Below, piece by piece: positions 50,212 through 58,579 of a DNA stretch of 64,000 nucleotides. The stretch spans positions 50,239 through 114,238 of the forward strand of contig JAJFIK010000018.1 in the NCBI GenBank assembly GCA_021775005.1. The letters run 5' to 3'. Source of the DNA: Rhodospirillales bacterium. Its GTDB lineage: Bacteria; Pseudomonadota; Alphaproteobacteria; JAJFIK01. The notes below the pieces were generated by a model. That model did no database searches. It was not told the DNA's origin and saw only the letters and a list, made by a program, of their open reading frames with translations. A program made the translations under genes and the position numbers. Every line of letters begins with the position of its first letter. The first letter of the stretch is position 1.

Positions 50212-50967
50212 ATGCACATGGATGTTGTCGAGCTAGAGCATTTTTATACTACCCATCTGGGGCAGATGGTGCAGCGACGCTTGCGTCTTCGTCTCCGCGC
50301 GCTTTGGCCCAATGTTACGGGGCATGCTGTGCTCGGCCTTGGTTTTGCGAACCCCTTGCTGCGGCCGTTTGCGCGTGAGGCCGCCCGCATGATTTCCGCC
50401 ATGCCCGCTAAACAAGGCGCGGATTGGTGGCGCTCTGAAAACGGTGGCAACGCCACTGCGCTCATAGAAGACGACATGCTGCCTTTCCCCGATCTTTCGG
50501 TGGATCGCGTGATCGCCTTTCATTACCTGGAAAACACAGAGATCCTGGGGCCCGCCCTTGACGAGATCTGGCGTGTCTTAACGCCCGAAGGACGGTTTAT
50601 TGCTGTGGTGCCTAACCGGCGCGGGCTTTGGGCGCGGGTTGAAGAAAATCCCTTTGCCCATGGGCGACCGTTCAGCCGCGGCCAGTTTGAACGCTTGCTG
50701 GGGCAGCATCGCTTTGCCAAGGACCGCCACGATCAGGCGCTCTATTTTCCTCCCGTGCGCACGCGGCTTTTGCTCAATATGGCCAGCGGGTGGGAGCGGA
50801 TCGCGCCGCAGCTTCACATTGGGCTCGGCGGGGTTCACATCATCGAGGCGATCAAACGGGTGCGCGGGGTGACGCCTCTCAAAGGCGCAAAAGTGCGCGT
50901 GCCCCTGCCGCGACCCCGCGTCGGCGTCCAGCCCGCCCTGGCCCCCGGCGGTCCGGGTTCATCCTGA
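50212..50967 (+). CDS. SAM-dependent methyltransferase domain protein
   Basis: A 251-residue class I methyltransferase-like protein. The motif I region is GHAVLGLGFANPLLRP, less Gly-rich than usual. MLPFPDLSVDRVIAFHYLEN is the motif II/III area with the conserved aspartate, and LDEIWRVLTPEGRFIAVVPN is motif post-III. The family resembles the methyltransferases coded beside gloB in alphaproteobacteria. The substrate is unknown. The C-terminal part is helical and ends in a Pro-rich tail. It precedes the chorismate mutase gene by 83 bp. Confidence 0.8.
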   Translation: MHMDVVELEHFYTTHLGQMVQRRLRLRLRALWPNVTGHAVLGLGFANPLLRPFAREAARMISAMPAKQGADWWRSENGGNATALIEDDMLPFPDLSVDRVIAFHYLENTEILGPALDEIWRVLTPEGRFIAVVPNRRGLWARVEENPFAHGRPFSRGQFERLLGQHRFAKDRHDQALYFPPVRTRLLLNMASGWERIAPQLHIGLGGVHIIEAIKRVRGVTPLKGAKVRVPLPRPRVGVQPALAPGGPGSS

Positions 50968-51050
50968 TTCAGACGGTCCTTTGATTTTTGCAATATGTCC
51001 GCATAATGGACCGGTACGAAGGGGAATCTATTGCAAAGCTGCGCAAGAAT

Positions 51051-51899
51051 ATGACTGAGACGCCAACATCATTGAAAGAGCTTCGGACCGAGATTGATCG
51101 GCTTGATGGTGCGATCCATGACCTGCTCCGGGAACGCGCGGCCCTTGTGGGCGGATTGGTGACAGCAAAGGGCGAGGCGCCCTCGTTGCGGCCGGCGCGG
51201 GAAATGGAAATTCTGCGGGGGTTGGCCGCCAATCATGACGGCGCGATTCCCTTCCCTGTGATCCTTCACATCTGGCGCGAGATTATGGCGGCGAGCCTTT
51301 CTCTACAGATGCCGTTCTCCGTGGTGTTGCCCAGCGGTGATGATGGTACAGCCTATTGGGATATGGCGCGCTTTCACTTTGGCTCCACAACGATATTCAA
51401 TACAGCCATAAGCGTCGGGCAAATAGTGCAAGACGTGGCAGAAACCGCAGGCGCGGTTGGCGTTGTGCCGGATATTCTTTTTGAAGATGACACGCCTTGG
51501 TGGCCTTATTTGATTGGCGCAGGCACCAGGGGCCCCCGCATTGCTGCCCGCCTCCCGCTTATTGCAGACCAAGGATCCCTTAAAGCCTACATGATCGCCT
51601 GCGTGGCGCAGCGCCCAACAGGTGATGATGTCAGTTTGATCGCAGCCGTCGTCGGGGCGGACATGGGACGCACCAAGCTTGCTTCGCTCATCAAGGGTGC
51701 CGGCTTTAAGGCTGAACTCATTTCGGTTGCCGATGAAAGCGGCGGGGGGGATCGCCGGGGCTATCTTTTTGAGGTGCACAACTTTGTTGCCGAAGACGAT
51801 GCGCGCCTCGCGGTTGTCGCCAAGGCGGAGGGCGTGTTTCAACTCAAGGTCATTGGCGGCTACGCCGCGCCCATCTCTTTGAGCAGTTCTACATCATGA
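51051..51899 (+). CDS. Chorismate mutase with degenerate prephenate-dehydratase-like and ACT-like regions
   Basis: A 282-residue protein. The N-terminus has an AroQ-type chorismate mutase helix (SLKELRTEIDRLDGAIHDLL, then RERAALVGGLVTAKGEAPS) carrying the conserved arginines and lysine. The centre (FNTAISVGQIVQDVAETAGA) is only faintly like a prephenate dehydratase, and the C-terminal part (RTKLASLIKGAGFKAELISV) is ACT-like. It is shorter than bifunctional PheA (about 380). It overlaps the prephenate dehydrogenase gene by 4 bp. Chorismate mutase activity is likely; dehydratase activity is doubtful. An upstream ATG at 51006 is possible. Confidence 0.75.
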   Translation: MTETPTSLKELRTEIDRLDGAIHDLLRERAALVGGLVTAKGEAPSLRPAREMEILRGLAANHDGAIPFPVILHIWREIMAASLSLQMPFSVVLPSGDDGTAYWDMARFHFGSTTIFNTAISVGQIVQDVAETAGAVGVVPDILFEDDTPWWPYLIGAGTRGPRIAARLPLIADQGSLKAYMIACVAQRPTGDDVSLIAAVVGADMGRTKLASLIKGAGFKAELISVADESGGGDRRGYLFEVHNFVAEDDARLAVVAKAEGVFQLKVIGGYAAPISLSSSTS

Positions 51900-52813
51900 G
51901 TAATGCGGTGTTCGACAGAGTTTGTCTTATTGGCCTGGGGCTCATTGGCTCGTCATTGGCGCGCGGTGTGCGCGAAACCGGCGCGGCAGCGATCATTGTT
52001 GGATATGATCTCGACAGAGAGGTTCGCGCAAAGGCCGCCCAGCTCAAGCTATGCGACTTTATCAGCGATGATCTTGGGGCGGCGGTCACGGATGCAGACC
52101 TCGTCATTTTTGCTGTGCCGGTGGGGGCGTATGGCACCATCGCTGAAGTAATTGGCGCGCATCTTATGCAGGGCGCGATCGTCACTGACACGGGCTCGGT
52201 AAAGGCTGCCGCGATAAAGGCCATTGCCCCGCACATACCCCCCCATGCCCATTTCATTCCCGGCCACCCCATTGCGGGGACGGAGCAGTCGGGCCCGGAG
52301 GCGGGGTTTGCAGCGCTCTTTCATGATCGTTGGTGCATCCTGACGCCGCCAGAAGGGACCGACGCGAGTGCATTGGAAAAGCTTACGCAATTTTGGAATG
52401 CCCTTGGCAGCCAGGTGGAACTTATGGATGCCGCGCACCATGATTTGGTTCTCGCCATCACCAGCCATGTGCCGCACTTGATCGCGTACAACATTGTCGG
52501 CACGGCAGCAGATCTTGAAAGTGTCACCCGGAGCGAAGTGATCAAATATTCCGCTGGGGGGTTTCGCGACTTCACGCGCATTGCGGCCAGTGATCCGACC
52601 ATGTGGCGTGATGTTTTTCTTAACAACAAAGACGCGGTACTGGAAATGTTGGGGCGATTTTCAGAGGACCTCACCGCCTTGCAGCGCGCCATCCGTTGGG
52701 GCGACGGGGAGGCTTTGCAAGACCTCTTCACGCGCACCCGCGATATTCGTAAAGGCATTGTGGAAGCCGGGCAGGAGACTGATGAGCCTGACTTTGGGCG
52801 GCGTCACGACTAA
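51896..52813 (+). CDS. Prephenate/arogenate dehydrogenase
   Basis: A 305-residue TyrA-type enzyme. The Rossmann motif is LIGLGLIGSSLARGV (residues 11-25), then TDTGSVKAAAIKAI and the substrate region GHPIAGTEQSGPEAGFAALF with the catalytic histidine. It oxidises prephenate to 4-hydroxyphenylpyruvate, or arogenate to tyrosine. It overlaps the chorismate mutase gene by 4 bp and makes a tyrosine-biosynthesis pair with it. In many relatives hisC lies next to this gene; here the HisC homologue is 19 kb away in the catabolic operon. Its stop overlaps that of the convergent ABM-domain gene. Confidence 0.9.
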   Translation: MSNAVFDRVCLIGLGLIGSSLARGVRETGAAAIIVGYDLDREVRAKAAQLKLCDFISDDLGAAVTDADLVIFAVPVGAYGTIAEVIGAHLMQGAIVTDTGSVKAAAIKAIAPHIPPHAHFIPGHPIAGTEQSGPEAGFAALFHDRWCILTPPEGTDASALEKLTQFWNALGSQVELMDAAHHDLVLAITSHVPHLIAYNIVGTAADLESVTRSEVIKYSAGGFRDFTRIAASDPTMWRDVFLNNKDAVLEMLGRFSEDLTALQRAIRWGDGEALQDLFTRTRDIRKGIVEAGQETDEPDFGRRHD

Positions 52814-53109
52814 TCCGGCGCGCGCAAATGAAAGTGCGATACATATGAGGCTTCCAAGAGGTGCGCTTCGTCCGGGTGCACCACCGCCTCACGCCAATTC
52901 TCGCCGGTAAAAGCAATCAGGTCTTCCAAGGTTTCCCACTCCATGATCATGGAAAACTCACGAGGCGAGGCTTCGTGGGGCCAGCCAACGCGAAGGGCGC
53001 TCATGCCCTTGCAGGCGCGCAATACAGGGATGGCGGTTTCTTCAAGGAATGCCTGAAAGGCGGCTTGTTGACCTTCGCACACCACGGCGCGGTAAACCCG
53101 AAGAATCAC
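52810..53109 (-). CDS. Antibiotic-biosynthesis-monooxygenase (ABM) domain protein
   Basis: A 99-residue ferredoxin-like ABM/dabb-type protein (MILRVYRAVVCEGQQAAFQA; MIMEWETLEDLIAFTGENWR). Members are heme-degrading, quinol or small-ligand monooxygenases, or of unknown role. The histidine/asparagine residues needed for a specific activity cannot be assigned here. The start overlaps the stop of the DUF2125 gene by 4 bp (ATGA), so it is coupled to it. Confidence 0.75.
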   Translation of the reverse strand: MILRVYRAVVCEGQQAAFQAFLEETAIPVLRACKGMSALRVGWPHEASPREFSMIMEWETLEDLIAFTGENWREAVVHPDEAHLLEASYVSHFHLRAPD

Positions 53110-54206
53110 TCGTCCGCCTCCGGCTCATCATCGTCATCGTCATCGTCATCATGATAGAGCGGCGGCAGGTTGGCAATCTCCACCGGGCCGATAAGGAGTT
53201 TTCCGTCGCTCATACGCAAGGGGGCACGAATACGGCCCTCTTCGTCTCCGCTGAGCATGGCGATCACACTGAGGGCCGATTTCATCAGCTCAGCGTAGCG
53301 CGGCAATATTGCGCCTCCGGCCACCATGGCATCGATCAACTCGTCATGGCCGCCAATGAGCACCGTTGCGCGACCGCGAGGGCGGTTGCGACGATCAAGG
53401 CGCACTTCACCGTTTGCTAAGATCTCAATCTCACCCCACTGGATGCCAAGCTCATCAAGATAAAAACTGCCGTCATTGTTGTGCCATCCCGGCAGCATTT
53501 CATCGTTGATGGAGCCAATGCCGCTTTCCGGCAGGCCGGTCAGAATCACCCGCGCCGTTGCTGTGGAAATGTCAGGTCCAAGCCCTTCATAGGGATGACC
53601 GGTCCAGGTGATGGCGGTCGCTTCCACTACTGCCGCGTGATGGTGGCCGCGGTCTGGCAGTCCCTCTTCATCGCGTAAGCGGCGGGTGTGAAGGGTTAGT
53701 CGCTCCCCGGCCACCAGTTCAACGCGCTCCGGCGTTTCGGGCCGATCGGGGTGGTAAATCGTGCGCGTAAGGGCAAAGCCCTCCAGATCATGGTCAAAGC
53801 GCTCCAGATCCCCATTACGAATGATCAGGCTGGCGCGGTGATGCATTGGCGTGCCCGTGACGACCTCATAGCGGCCAAGGCGCGCAAGCTCGAGCCGCTC
53901 AGCGCCCTCCGCCACGATGATAATGTGATTGAGGCGATAGGGCAGCACGAAGCCGGTCATTTTTGCCGCTTCCCATGACCACCCAAGGGCTGGATCGCCG
54001 AGGCGCGGCGCGGTGATTTCTATCTGCAAACGATAGGGAAATCCGACGATTTCAAGGGATTCATAGTCGGCAATGCGGCCCGCATCGCGCTCGTTCTCGA
54101 CCCATTCTGTGACCTCTTCGCGGACCTCGTCAGCGGCCTGCTGCCAGAACCACCAATAGGCACCCAGCAGCACAATCAGAACAGCGGTGGGAATGAAAAT
54201 ACGCAT
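53106..54206 (-). CDS. DUF2125-family protein with poly-Asp tail
   Basis: A 366-residue protein with an N-terminal signal anchor (MRIFIPTAVLIVLLGAYWWF). The body has DYESLEIVGFPYRLQIEI and ALGWSWEAAKMTGFVLPYRL, typical of DUF2125, an alphaproteobacterial family of unknown envelope function related to AsmA-like lipid-bridge proteins. The C-terminus ends in eight consecutive aspartates followed by an acidic tail (EPEADE), coded by a GAT/GAC triplet tract. I place the start at ATG 54206. It lies beside and divergent from the ChaC-type gene. Confidence 0.85.
   Translation of the reverse strand: MRIFIPTAVLIVLLGAYWWFWQQAADEVREEVTEWVENERDAGRIADYESLEIVGFPYRLQIEITAPRLGDPALGWSWEAAKMTGFVLPYRLNHIIIVAEGAERLELARLGRYEVVTGTPMHHRASLIIRNGDLERFDHDLEGFALTRTIYHPDRPETPERVELVAGERLTLHTRRLRDEEGLPDRGHHHAAVVEATAITWTGHPYEGLGPDISTATARVILTGLPESGIGSINDEMLPGWHNNDGSFYLDELGIQWGEIEILANGEVRLDRRNRPRGRATVLIGGHDELIDAMVAGGAILPRYAELMKSALSVIAMLSGDEEGRIRAPLRMSDGKLLIGPVEIANLPPLYHDDDDDDDDEPEADE
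53127..53150 (-). repeat. GAT/GAC triplet tract coding eight aspartates
   Basis: Eight consecutive Asp codons near the 3' end of the DUF2125 gene alternate GAT and GAC, giving a 6-bp unit repeated about three and a half times. Slippage would change the tail by whole residues and not the frame. Confidence 0.75.
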
Positions 54207-54273
54207 GGAGTTGAATTCTAGGACAACAAAGGCATTTTGTGGGCAGGATTTGTTTGCGTGGAGCCTTTGCAAA

Positions 54274-54804
54274 ATGACGTGGATTTTCGGTTACGGCTCG
54301 CTCATGTGGCGCCCGGGGTTTGAGTATCAGGCCCGCACAGAGGCCACCCTGCATGGCTTTCATCGTGGGTTCTGCGTTTTTTCCCATGTTCATCGCGGCA
54401 CGCCGGAAGTTCCCGGCCTGGTGCTGGGGCTGGATCGGGGCGGGTCTTGCAAGGGCATTGCCTATCAAGTGGCAGAGGAGCACTGGCCGGGCACGCTCAG
54501 CTATTTGCGCGCACGGGAGCAGGCGACAATGATCTATTTGGAGCGGGACATTCCCATTCGTCTCAAGGGCGGAGCGCAGGTGCGCGCCACCACCTACATT
54601 GTGGACCGAACGCACCGCCAATATGCCGGGCGGCTTTCTCTTGAGGAGCAAATCCGCTTGGTGCGCCAGGGGGTGGGGCAATCCGGTGCGAACCCGGAAT
54701 ATGTCATCAACGCCGTGGCCCATCTGGAAGCGATGGGCATGGCCGAAGGCCCGCTTCATGATCTGCACATGGCGCTCATGGCGGGACCCGCCAAGACCAA
54801 TTAG
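54274..54804 (+). CDS. ChaC-type gamma-glutamylcyclotransferase
   Basis: A 176-residue protein. The N-terminal IFGYGSLMWRPGFEY is the signature of the ChaC/GGCT fold, and the catalytic glutamate is likely in YLRAREQATMIYLERD. ChaC enzymes split glutathione into 5-oxoproline and Cys-Gly. The ATG at 54274 lies 67 bp from the DUF2125 start on the opposite strand, so the promoter region is very short and shared. Confidence 0.87.
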   Translation: MTWIFGYGSLMWRPGFEYQARTEATLHGFHRGFCVFSHVHRGTPEVPGLVLGLDRGGSCKGIAYQVAEEHWPGTLSYLRAREQATMIYLERDIPIRLKGGAQVRATTYIVDRTHRQYAGRLSLEEQIRLVRQGVGQSGANPEYVINAVAHLEAMGMAEGPLHDLHMALMAGPAKTN

Positions 54805-54850
54805 GCGCCCGAACCATGACCGATTGCCCAGTACATTTCTTCGGCAAAGT

Positions 54851-55558
54851 CTAGTCGGCGACAAGGCGATTGGTAGCGTCTTCAATACGGGTTTCAAGTT
54901 CCGACATGAAGGTCTTGCGATCAAGACCCGGCGCGATGGACGGCAAGATTTCAACCGTGATCACGCCCGGTCGAAACTTCACGCCGCTGCGTGGCCAGCA
55001 GCGCCCCGAGTTCAGGGCGACAGGCACACATGGGGTTTTCATGGCTCGGTAAAGCGCAAATACCCCTGGCTTATATTCGCTTTTCTCACCGGGCAGTGCG
55101 CGCGTGCCTTCAGGGAAAATCAATAGCGAGCGACCTTCCTCAGCTGTGGCGCTTGCTTTGCGCATCATGTCTTTCAGTGCGGCGGCGCGGGCTTCACGGT
55201 CGATATAAATCATCCGCAGTTTTAAGTTCCACCAGCCGAAAACCGGAATGTACATGAGCTCTTTCTTGAGCACCGTCGCTGCATCCGGAACCAAGCGATA
55301 GAGATACATGGTCTCCCACATGGCTTGATGCTTGGAGGCGAGCAGGACCGCCCCATCAGGCAGGTTTTCTACGCCTTTCAGATCTATGCGAACGCCGACA
55401 ATTTTCTCAAACCCGCCAAGAATCCAACCGCACCACCAATGGATGAACACCACGTTCCAAGATCGCGGCGCAAGTAAAAGCGGAGAGCACACCAGCCCAA
55501 TGAGGAGCGTGCCGAGATATAAAAAGACAGCAAAGGCATAGGCGCGAATTTTAATCAC
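54851..55558 (-). CDS. plsC: 1-acylglycerol-3-phosphate acyltransferase (PlsC-like)
   Basis: A 235-residue acyltransferase with a membrane anchor at the N-terminus. The catalytic motif I is SKHQAMWET, that is H77-x4-E82 in place of the common HxxxxD; motif III is LIFPEGTRALPG. HxxxxE is seen in some alphaproteobacterial PlsC proteins, so activity is likely kept. It acylates lysophosphatidic acid in phospholipid synthesis. It is downstream of the ydcF-type gene by 21 bp in an operon with ftsEX. Confidence 0.9.
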   Translation of the reverse strand: MIKIRAYAFAVFLYLGTLLIGLVCSPLLLAPRSWNVVFIHWWCGWILGGFEKIVGVRIDLKGVENLPDGAVLLASKHQAMWETMYLYRLVPDAATVLKKELMYIPVFGWWNLKLRMIYIDREARAAALKDMMRKASATAEEGRSLLIFPEGTRALPGEKSEYKPGVFALYRAMKTPCVPVALNSGRCWPRSGVKFRPGVITVEILPSIAPGLDRKTFMSELETRIEDATNRLVAD

Positions 55559-55579
55559 AGAAGACCCTTGGCAGCTCGG

Positions 55580-56242
55580 TTAGGGACGTTGGCCGAAAAG
55601 ACGCGCGATGCGAATCCGCGCAAGGGCCAGTTCGTACTTTGTGTACTCCCACGCCAGAATGCGCAAGGTACGGAAGTTGAGGGGATCGATTTCCCCAACG
55701 GCCGTGCCCATTTCCGTTTGATGATAGCTGACAATGCTCGCGCCAGGCATGTGATGGCGAAGCAGAGCCAGGCTGCGCTTTTCATGATATCGGGCCGTCA
55801 CCAAAGTGATGTTTGAAAATTCATTCCGCGCCGCCCAAGCGGCCGTCTCCCGGGCGTTCTGCCAAGTATTCTGAGCGATATAGTCAAGATCAACGCAGCA
55901 TTCAAACAAATCATTGGGGTCATCCACCAGCTCGCGAAGGGCCCCCCGGTCCACATCGCGGTTGACACCGGAAATGAGCAGGCGATTTCCCGCACCCCGG
56001 TTCAGCGCATCCATCCCGATCCAGACCCGGTTGCCCCCCGCGCCGGTGAACACGGCGATACCGCCATGGCTTGGTGTAGAGAGCGAGACATAATTGTAAA
56101 ACGTATCGCTTACGAAAAAGGCAAACCCCACAAGCCAAAGCGCAAAAAGTGCTCCGCCGATGCCGGGCAAAAGGTAGCGCTTGCGCGGTAGGGACGAACC
56201 CTCGCGCCAAAACGAAAACCAGTTATGTGTTGGCGTTGTCAC
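55580..56242 (-). CDS. YdcF-like DUF218-domain protein
   Basis: A 220-residue protein with one N-terminal membrane segment (GGALFALWLVGFAFFV) and a DUF218 domain: GGIAVFTGAGGNRVWIGMDA, LLISGVNRDVDR and NARETAAWAARNEFSNITLV. The fold binds nucleotides or SAM; ElyC-type members act in envelope biogenesis. It overlaps the HAD phosphatase gene by 20 bp. Order ftsE-ftsX, HAD phosphatase, ydcF, plsC is a common alphaproteobacterial run except that the phosphatase is inserted. Confidence 0.85.
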   Translation of the reverse strand: MTTPTHNWFSFWREGSSLPRKRYLLPGIGGALFALWLVGFAFFVSDTFYNYVSLSTPSHGGIAVFTGAGGNRVWIGMDALNRGAGNRLLISGVNRDVDRGALRELVDDPNDLFECCVDLDYIAQNTWQNARETAAWAARNEFSNITLVTARYHEKRSLALLRHHMPGASIVSYHQTEMGTAVGEIDPLNFRTLRILAWEYTKYELALARIRIARLFGQRP

Positions 56243-56792
56243 GCTCTATTGTCTCCGCGCCCAAAAGGCTTTCGACCGCATCCCAAAGGGTCTCATAAAC
56301 TGCTACGGGCAGGATATTAGTGGGAAGACCTTGCGCCTGGGTTGAGGCGCCTTTGCCTGTTCTCACCAAGATCCGTTTGGCATTCACGCGTGCTGCCGCC
56401 TGCAAATCGCGTAATGCATCACCGATCATCACAGTATCACCTGAGCTTGCGCGAAAGCGATCCATAGCCTCGCGCAACATGCCAGGCTCCGGTTTGCGGC
56501 GTTCACTCAGCGACCCGGGAGCATCAGGGCAAATGAATATGGCATCCAGGTGGCCGCCCGCCTGGGCGAGGCTGTCTTTGAGCTTTTCGTGGATCTTGTC
56601 CAGCATCTCTGGCGAATAAAGCCCCCGACCCACACCGGACTGATTGGTCACGAGTGCCACTTTGTGACCGGCGTGATTGAGCCGCGCCACGGCAGCGGCG
56701 CTTTGGTCAATCATCATGAACTCGCCAGGGGATTTTACGTGATCAGGGCGATCTTCGTTCAAGACGCCGTCGCGGTCGAGCAGGATCAACAT
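56223..56792 (-). CDS. HAD-IIIA phosphatase, GmhB/HisB-N-like
   Basis: A 189-residue HAD enzyme. Motif I is LLDRDGVLNED with both aspartates, motif II is ALVTNQSGVGRGLY, and motif III/IV KPEPGML and MIGDALRDLQAA. It resembles D-glycero-D-manno-heptose-1,7-bisphosphate 7-phosphatase. However the zinc-binding cysteine loop of GmhB is not visible: the matching stretch is CPDAPGSLSERRKPEPG with a single cysteine. So it may be a zinc-free GmhB-like enzyme or another sugar or histidinol phosphatase. It sits between ftsX and the ydcF-type gene. Confidence 0.8.
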   Translation of the reverse strand: MLILLDRDGVLNEDRPDHVKSPGEFMMIDQSAAAVARLNHAGHKVALVTNQSGVGRGLYSPEMLDKIHEKLKDSLAQAGGHLDAIFICPDAPGSLSERRKPEPGMLREAMDRFRASSGDTVMIGDALRDLQAAARVNAKRILVRTGKGASTQAQGLPTNILPVAVYETLWDAVESLLGAETIERDNANT

Positions 56793-56795
56793 GGC

Positions 56796-57707
56796 TCAGA
56801 GGGTCCGTGAGAGGACAGAGAGTGCCGTGGTGCGCGCGGTCAAAAACGCTACCGTCGCACTCAAAAGCGGCACGAGGATAAGGGCGGGATAGGTCGTCCA
56901 TGTAACTCCAAGGCCGGGCAGGAAAAATTCACCGCGGCCGCTTGAGAATAAGGTCAGCGCGAAAAGCAGCGCAGCAGCGCCGACGGCACCAAGAACGCCA
57001 GCCCGCAATCCGACCCAGAGAAATTGCGCCTGAAATTCGCCAGCAATGAAAACATCCCGCGCGCCGATAAGGTGCAGCACTTCGATAATTTCCCGGTTGG
57101 CTTCCATGGCCGCCCGGGTGGCAAAGACAACAATGCCAATAGTTGCAGCAATGATGAGGCCGAGGGCGGCAAGGGCCAGCCCCTCAAGCGACCCTGCAAA
57201 GGCAGCAAGGCGCGATTTCCATCTGAAGTGATCGTCAAGCTCTGCGCCGGGCACGGCGTCCTGCAAGCGCAGGGCAAGGGCGCTTAAGTCAGGTTCGCGA
57301 TCCGCATCAAGGCGCACATCGATCAAATGCGGCACGGCAATATCATCTGGCAATTCAACGCTGCCCAAATAGGGCTCCAGCAGTTCAGCCGCCGATTGTT
57401 GGGGGATTTCGGTGGCGCTCAGAATACCTGGCGTTTCGCTCAAAATGCGCATGGCCTCGCTGATCTGGCTTTCAATCTCAAGATCCGGGCGGGGTTTGAT
57501 TTGCACCGTAATGACGCCCGCCAGATCGGCCGACCAATCATCCGCAACGCGGCTCACGGTCATGGTGATGCCCAGTGCCACACTGGCAAGGAAACACATC
57601 ACGGCGATAACCAGATGCAAGGGCCAGCGGGCGCCGCCGGCAGCGGGGATGACACTTGATGCCAAGGGCAGGCGTTGCGCCAGGAATAGTTGGAGGCGCG
57701 CAATCAT
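56796..57707 (-). CDS. ftsX: FtsX-type cell-division ABC permease
   Basis: A 303-residue membrane protein with four segments in the FtsX arrangement: one N-terminal, an extracellular loop (about residues 55-165), and three C-terminal. Typical stretches are LEGLALAALGLIIAATIGIV, REIIEVLHLIGARDVFIAGE and the end LVPLLSATVAFLTARTTALS. With FtsE it controls peptidoglycan hydrolases at the divisome. It overlaps ftsE by 4 bp. Confidence 0.9.
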   Translation of the reverse strand: MIARLQLFLAQRLPLASSVIPAAGGARWPLHLVIAVMCFLASVALGITMTVSRVADDWSADLAGVITVQIKPRPDLEIESQISEAMRILSETPGILSATEIPQQSAAELLEPYLGSVELPDDIAVPHLIDVRLDADREPDLSALALRLQDAVPGAELDDHFRWKSRLAAFAGSLEGLALAALGLIIAATIGIVVFATRAAMEANREIIEVLHLIGARDVFIAGEFQAQFLWVGLRAGVLGAVGAAALLFALTLFSSGRGEFFLPGLGVTWTTYPALILVPLLSATVAFLTARTTALSVLSRTL

Positions 57708-58408
57708 TTGAGTTCCACCGGACGACCGCGGGGGTCAACACGGGCTTCACGCATGGTGCTGATATTGCCGCCATCAATATGCAAGTGTCCCGCTTCAAGG
57801 GTGCGCTCCACCAGCGACATGTCATGGGTGGCGATCAAGATGGTTGTGCCCATGCGATTGAGTTCAGTGAAAAGCCGCAGAAGCTTGATCCCCATTTCCG
57901 GGTCCACATTGCCTGTGGGTTCATCAGCAAGCAGAAGGTTTGGTTGCGCCACTACCGCGCGGGCAATGGCAACTCGCTGCTTCTCACCACCAGACAATGT
58001 CGGCGGCGTGGCGTTCATGCGTTCGCCCAAGCCAACCCATGTCAGCAATTCACGAACATCCGCTTCATAATTGGCCGAAGGCGAGGTCGCAACGCGCAAG
58101 GGCAGGCAGACATTTTCAAATGCCGAGAGATGGTCAAGCAGGCGAAATTCCTGGAACACGACACCGATGCGACGACGCAGATCCGGCATATCCTCGCGCC
58201 CGAGCTGGCTCACATCGGAGCCAAACATGGAGATTTGCCCCCGGCTTGGCCGTGACGCGAGATACATGAGCTTGAGGAGCGAGGTTTTCCCTGCACCTGA
58301 GGGCCCGGTGAGGAAATTAATCGAGCCCGGGCTCAATTGGAACGAGACGTCGCGCAGGACCTCAGGGCCCATGCCATAGCGCATGCCGACATTCTCAAAC
58401 CGAACCAT
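57704..58408 (-). CDS. ftsE: FtsE-type ATP-binding protein
   Basis: A 234-residue ABC ATPase. Walker A is TGPSGAGKTSLLKL, the signature LSGGEKQRVAIARA, Walker B LLLADEPTGN and the H-loop ATHD. It pairs with FtsX, whose gene starts inside its last codons (4-bp overlap). The start is an ATG at 58408; the divergent zinc-ribbon gene begins 171 bp upstream. Confidence 0.93.
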   Translation of the reverse strand: MVRFENVGMRYGMGPEVLRDVSFQLSPGSINFLTGPSGAGKTSLLKLMYLASRPSRGQISMFGSDVSQLGREDMPDLRRRIGVVFQEFRLLDHLSAFENVCLPLRVATSPSANYEADVRELLTWVGLGERMNATPPTLSGGEKQRVAIARAVVAQPNLLLADEPTGNVDPEMGIKLLRLFTELNRMGTTILIATHDMSLVERTLEAGHLHIDGGNISTMREARVDPRGRPVELK

Positions 58409-58579
58409 GGGGACCTTTTTTCGCGTTTCAGGGGTTCAAATCACGTTGCCCCAAGGTTCCAGCCGCGTCGCCCCCCGTCAAGAGCAGGCAAGGCGGTGCA
58501 AATGGCCCGCGAAATGATTTTTTCATCTCAGCCCCCCTGTGCTAACTTAGCCAAAGGGGAGTTCCTTGAGGACCGGCGC

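Noticed and set aside
53127..53150. Triplet tract as a phase-variation switch
   Set aside because: The repeat unit is 3 or 6 bp, so slippage does not shift the frame or turn the gene off.
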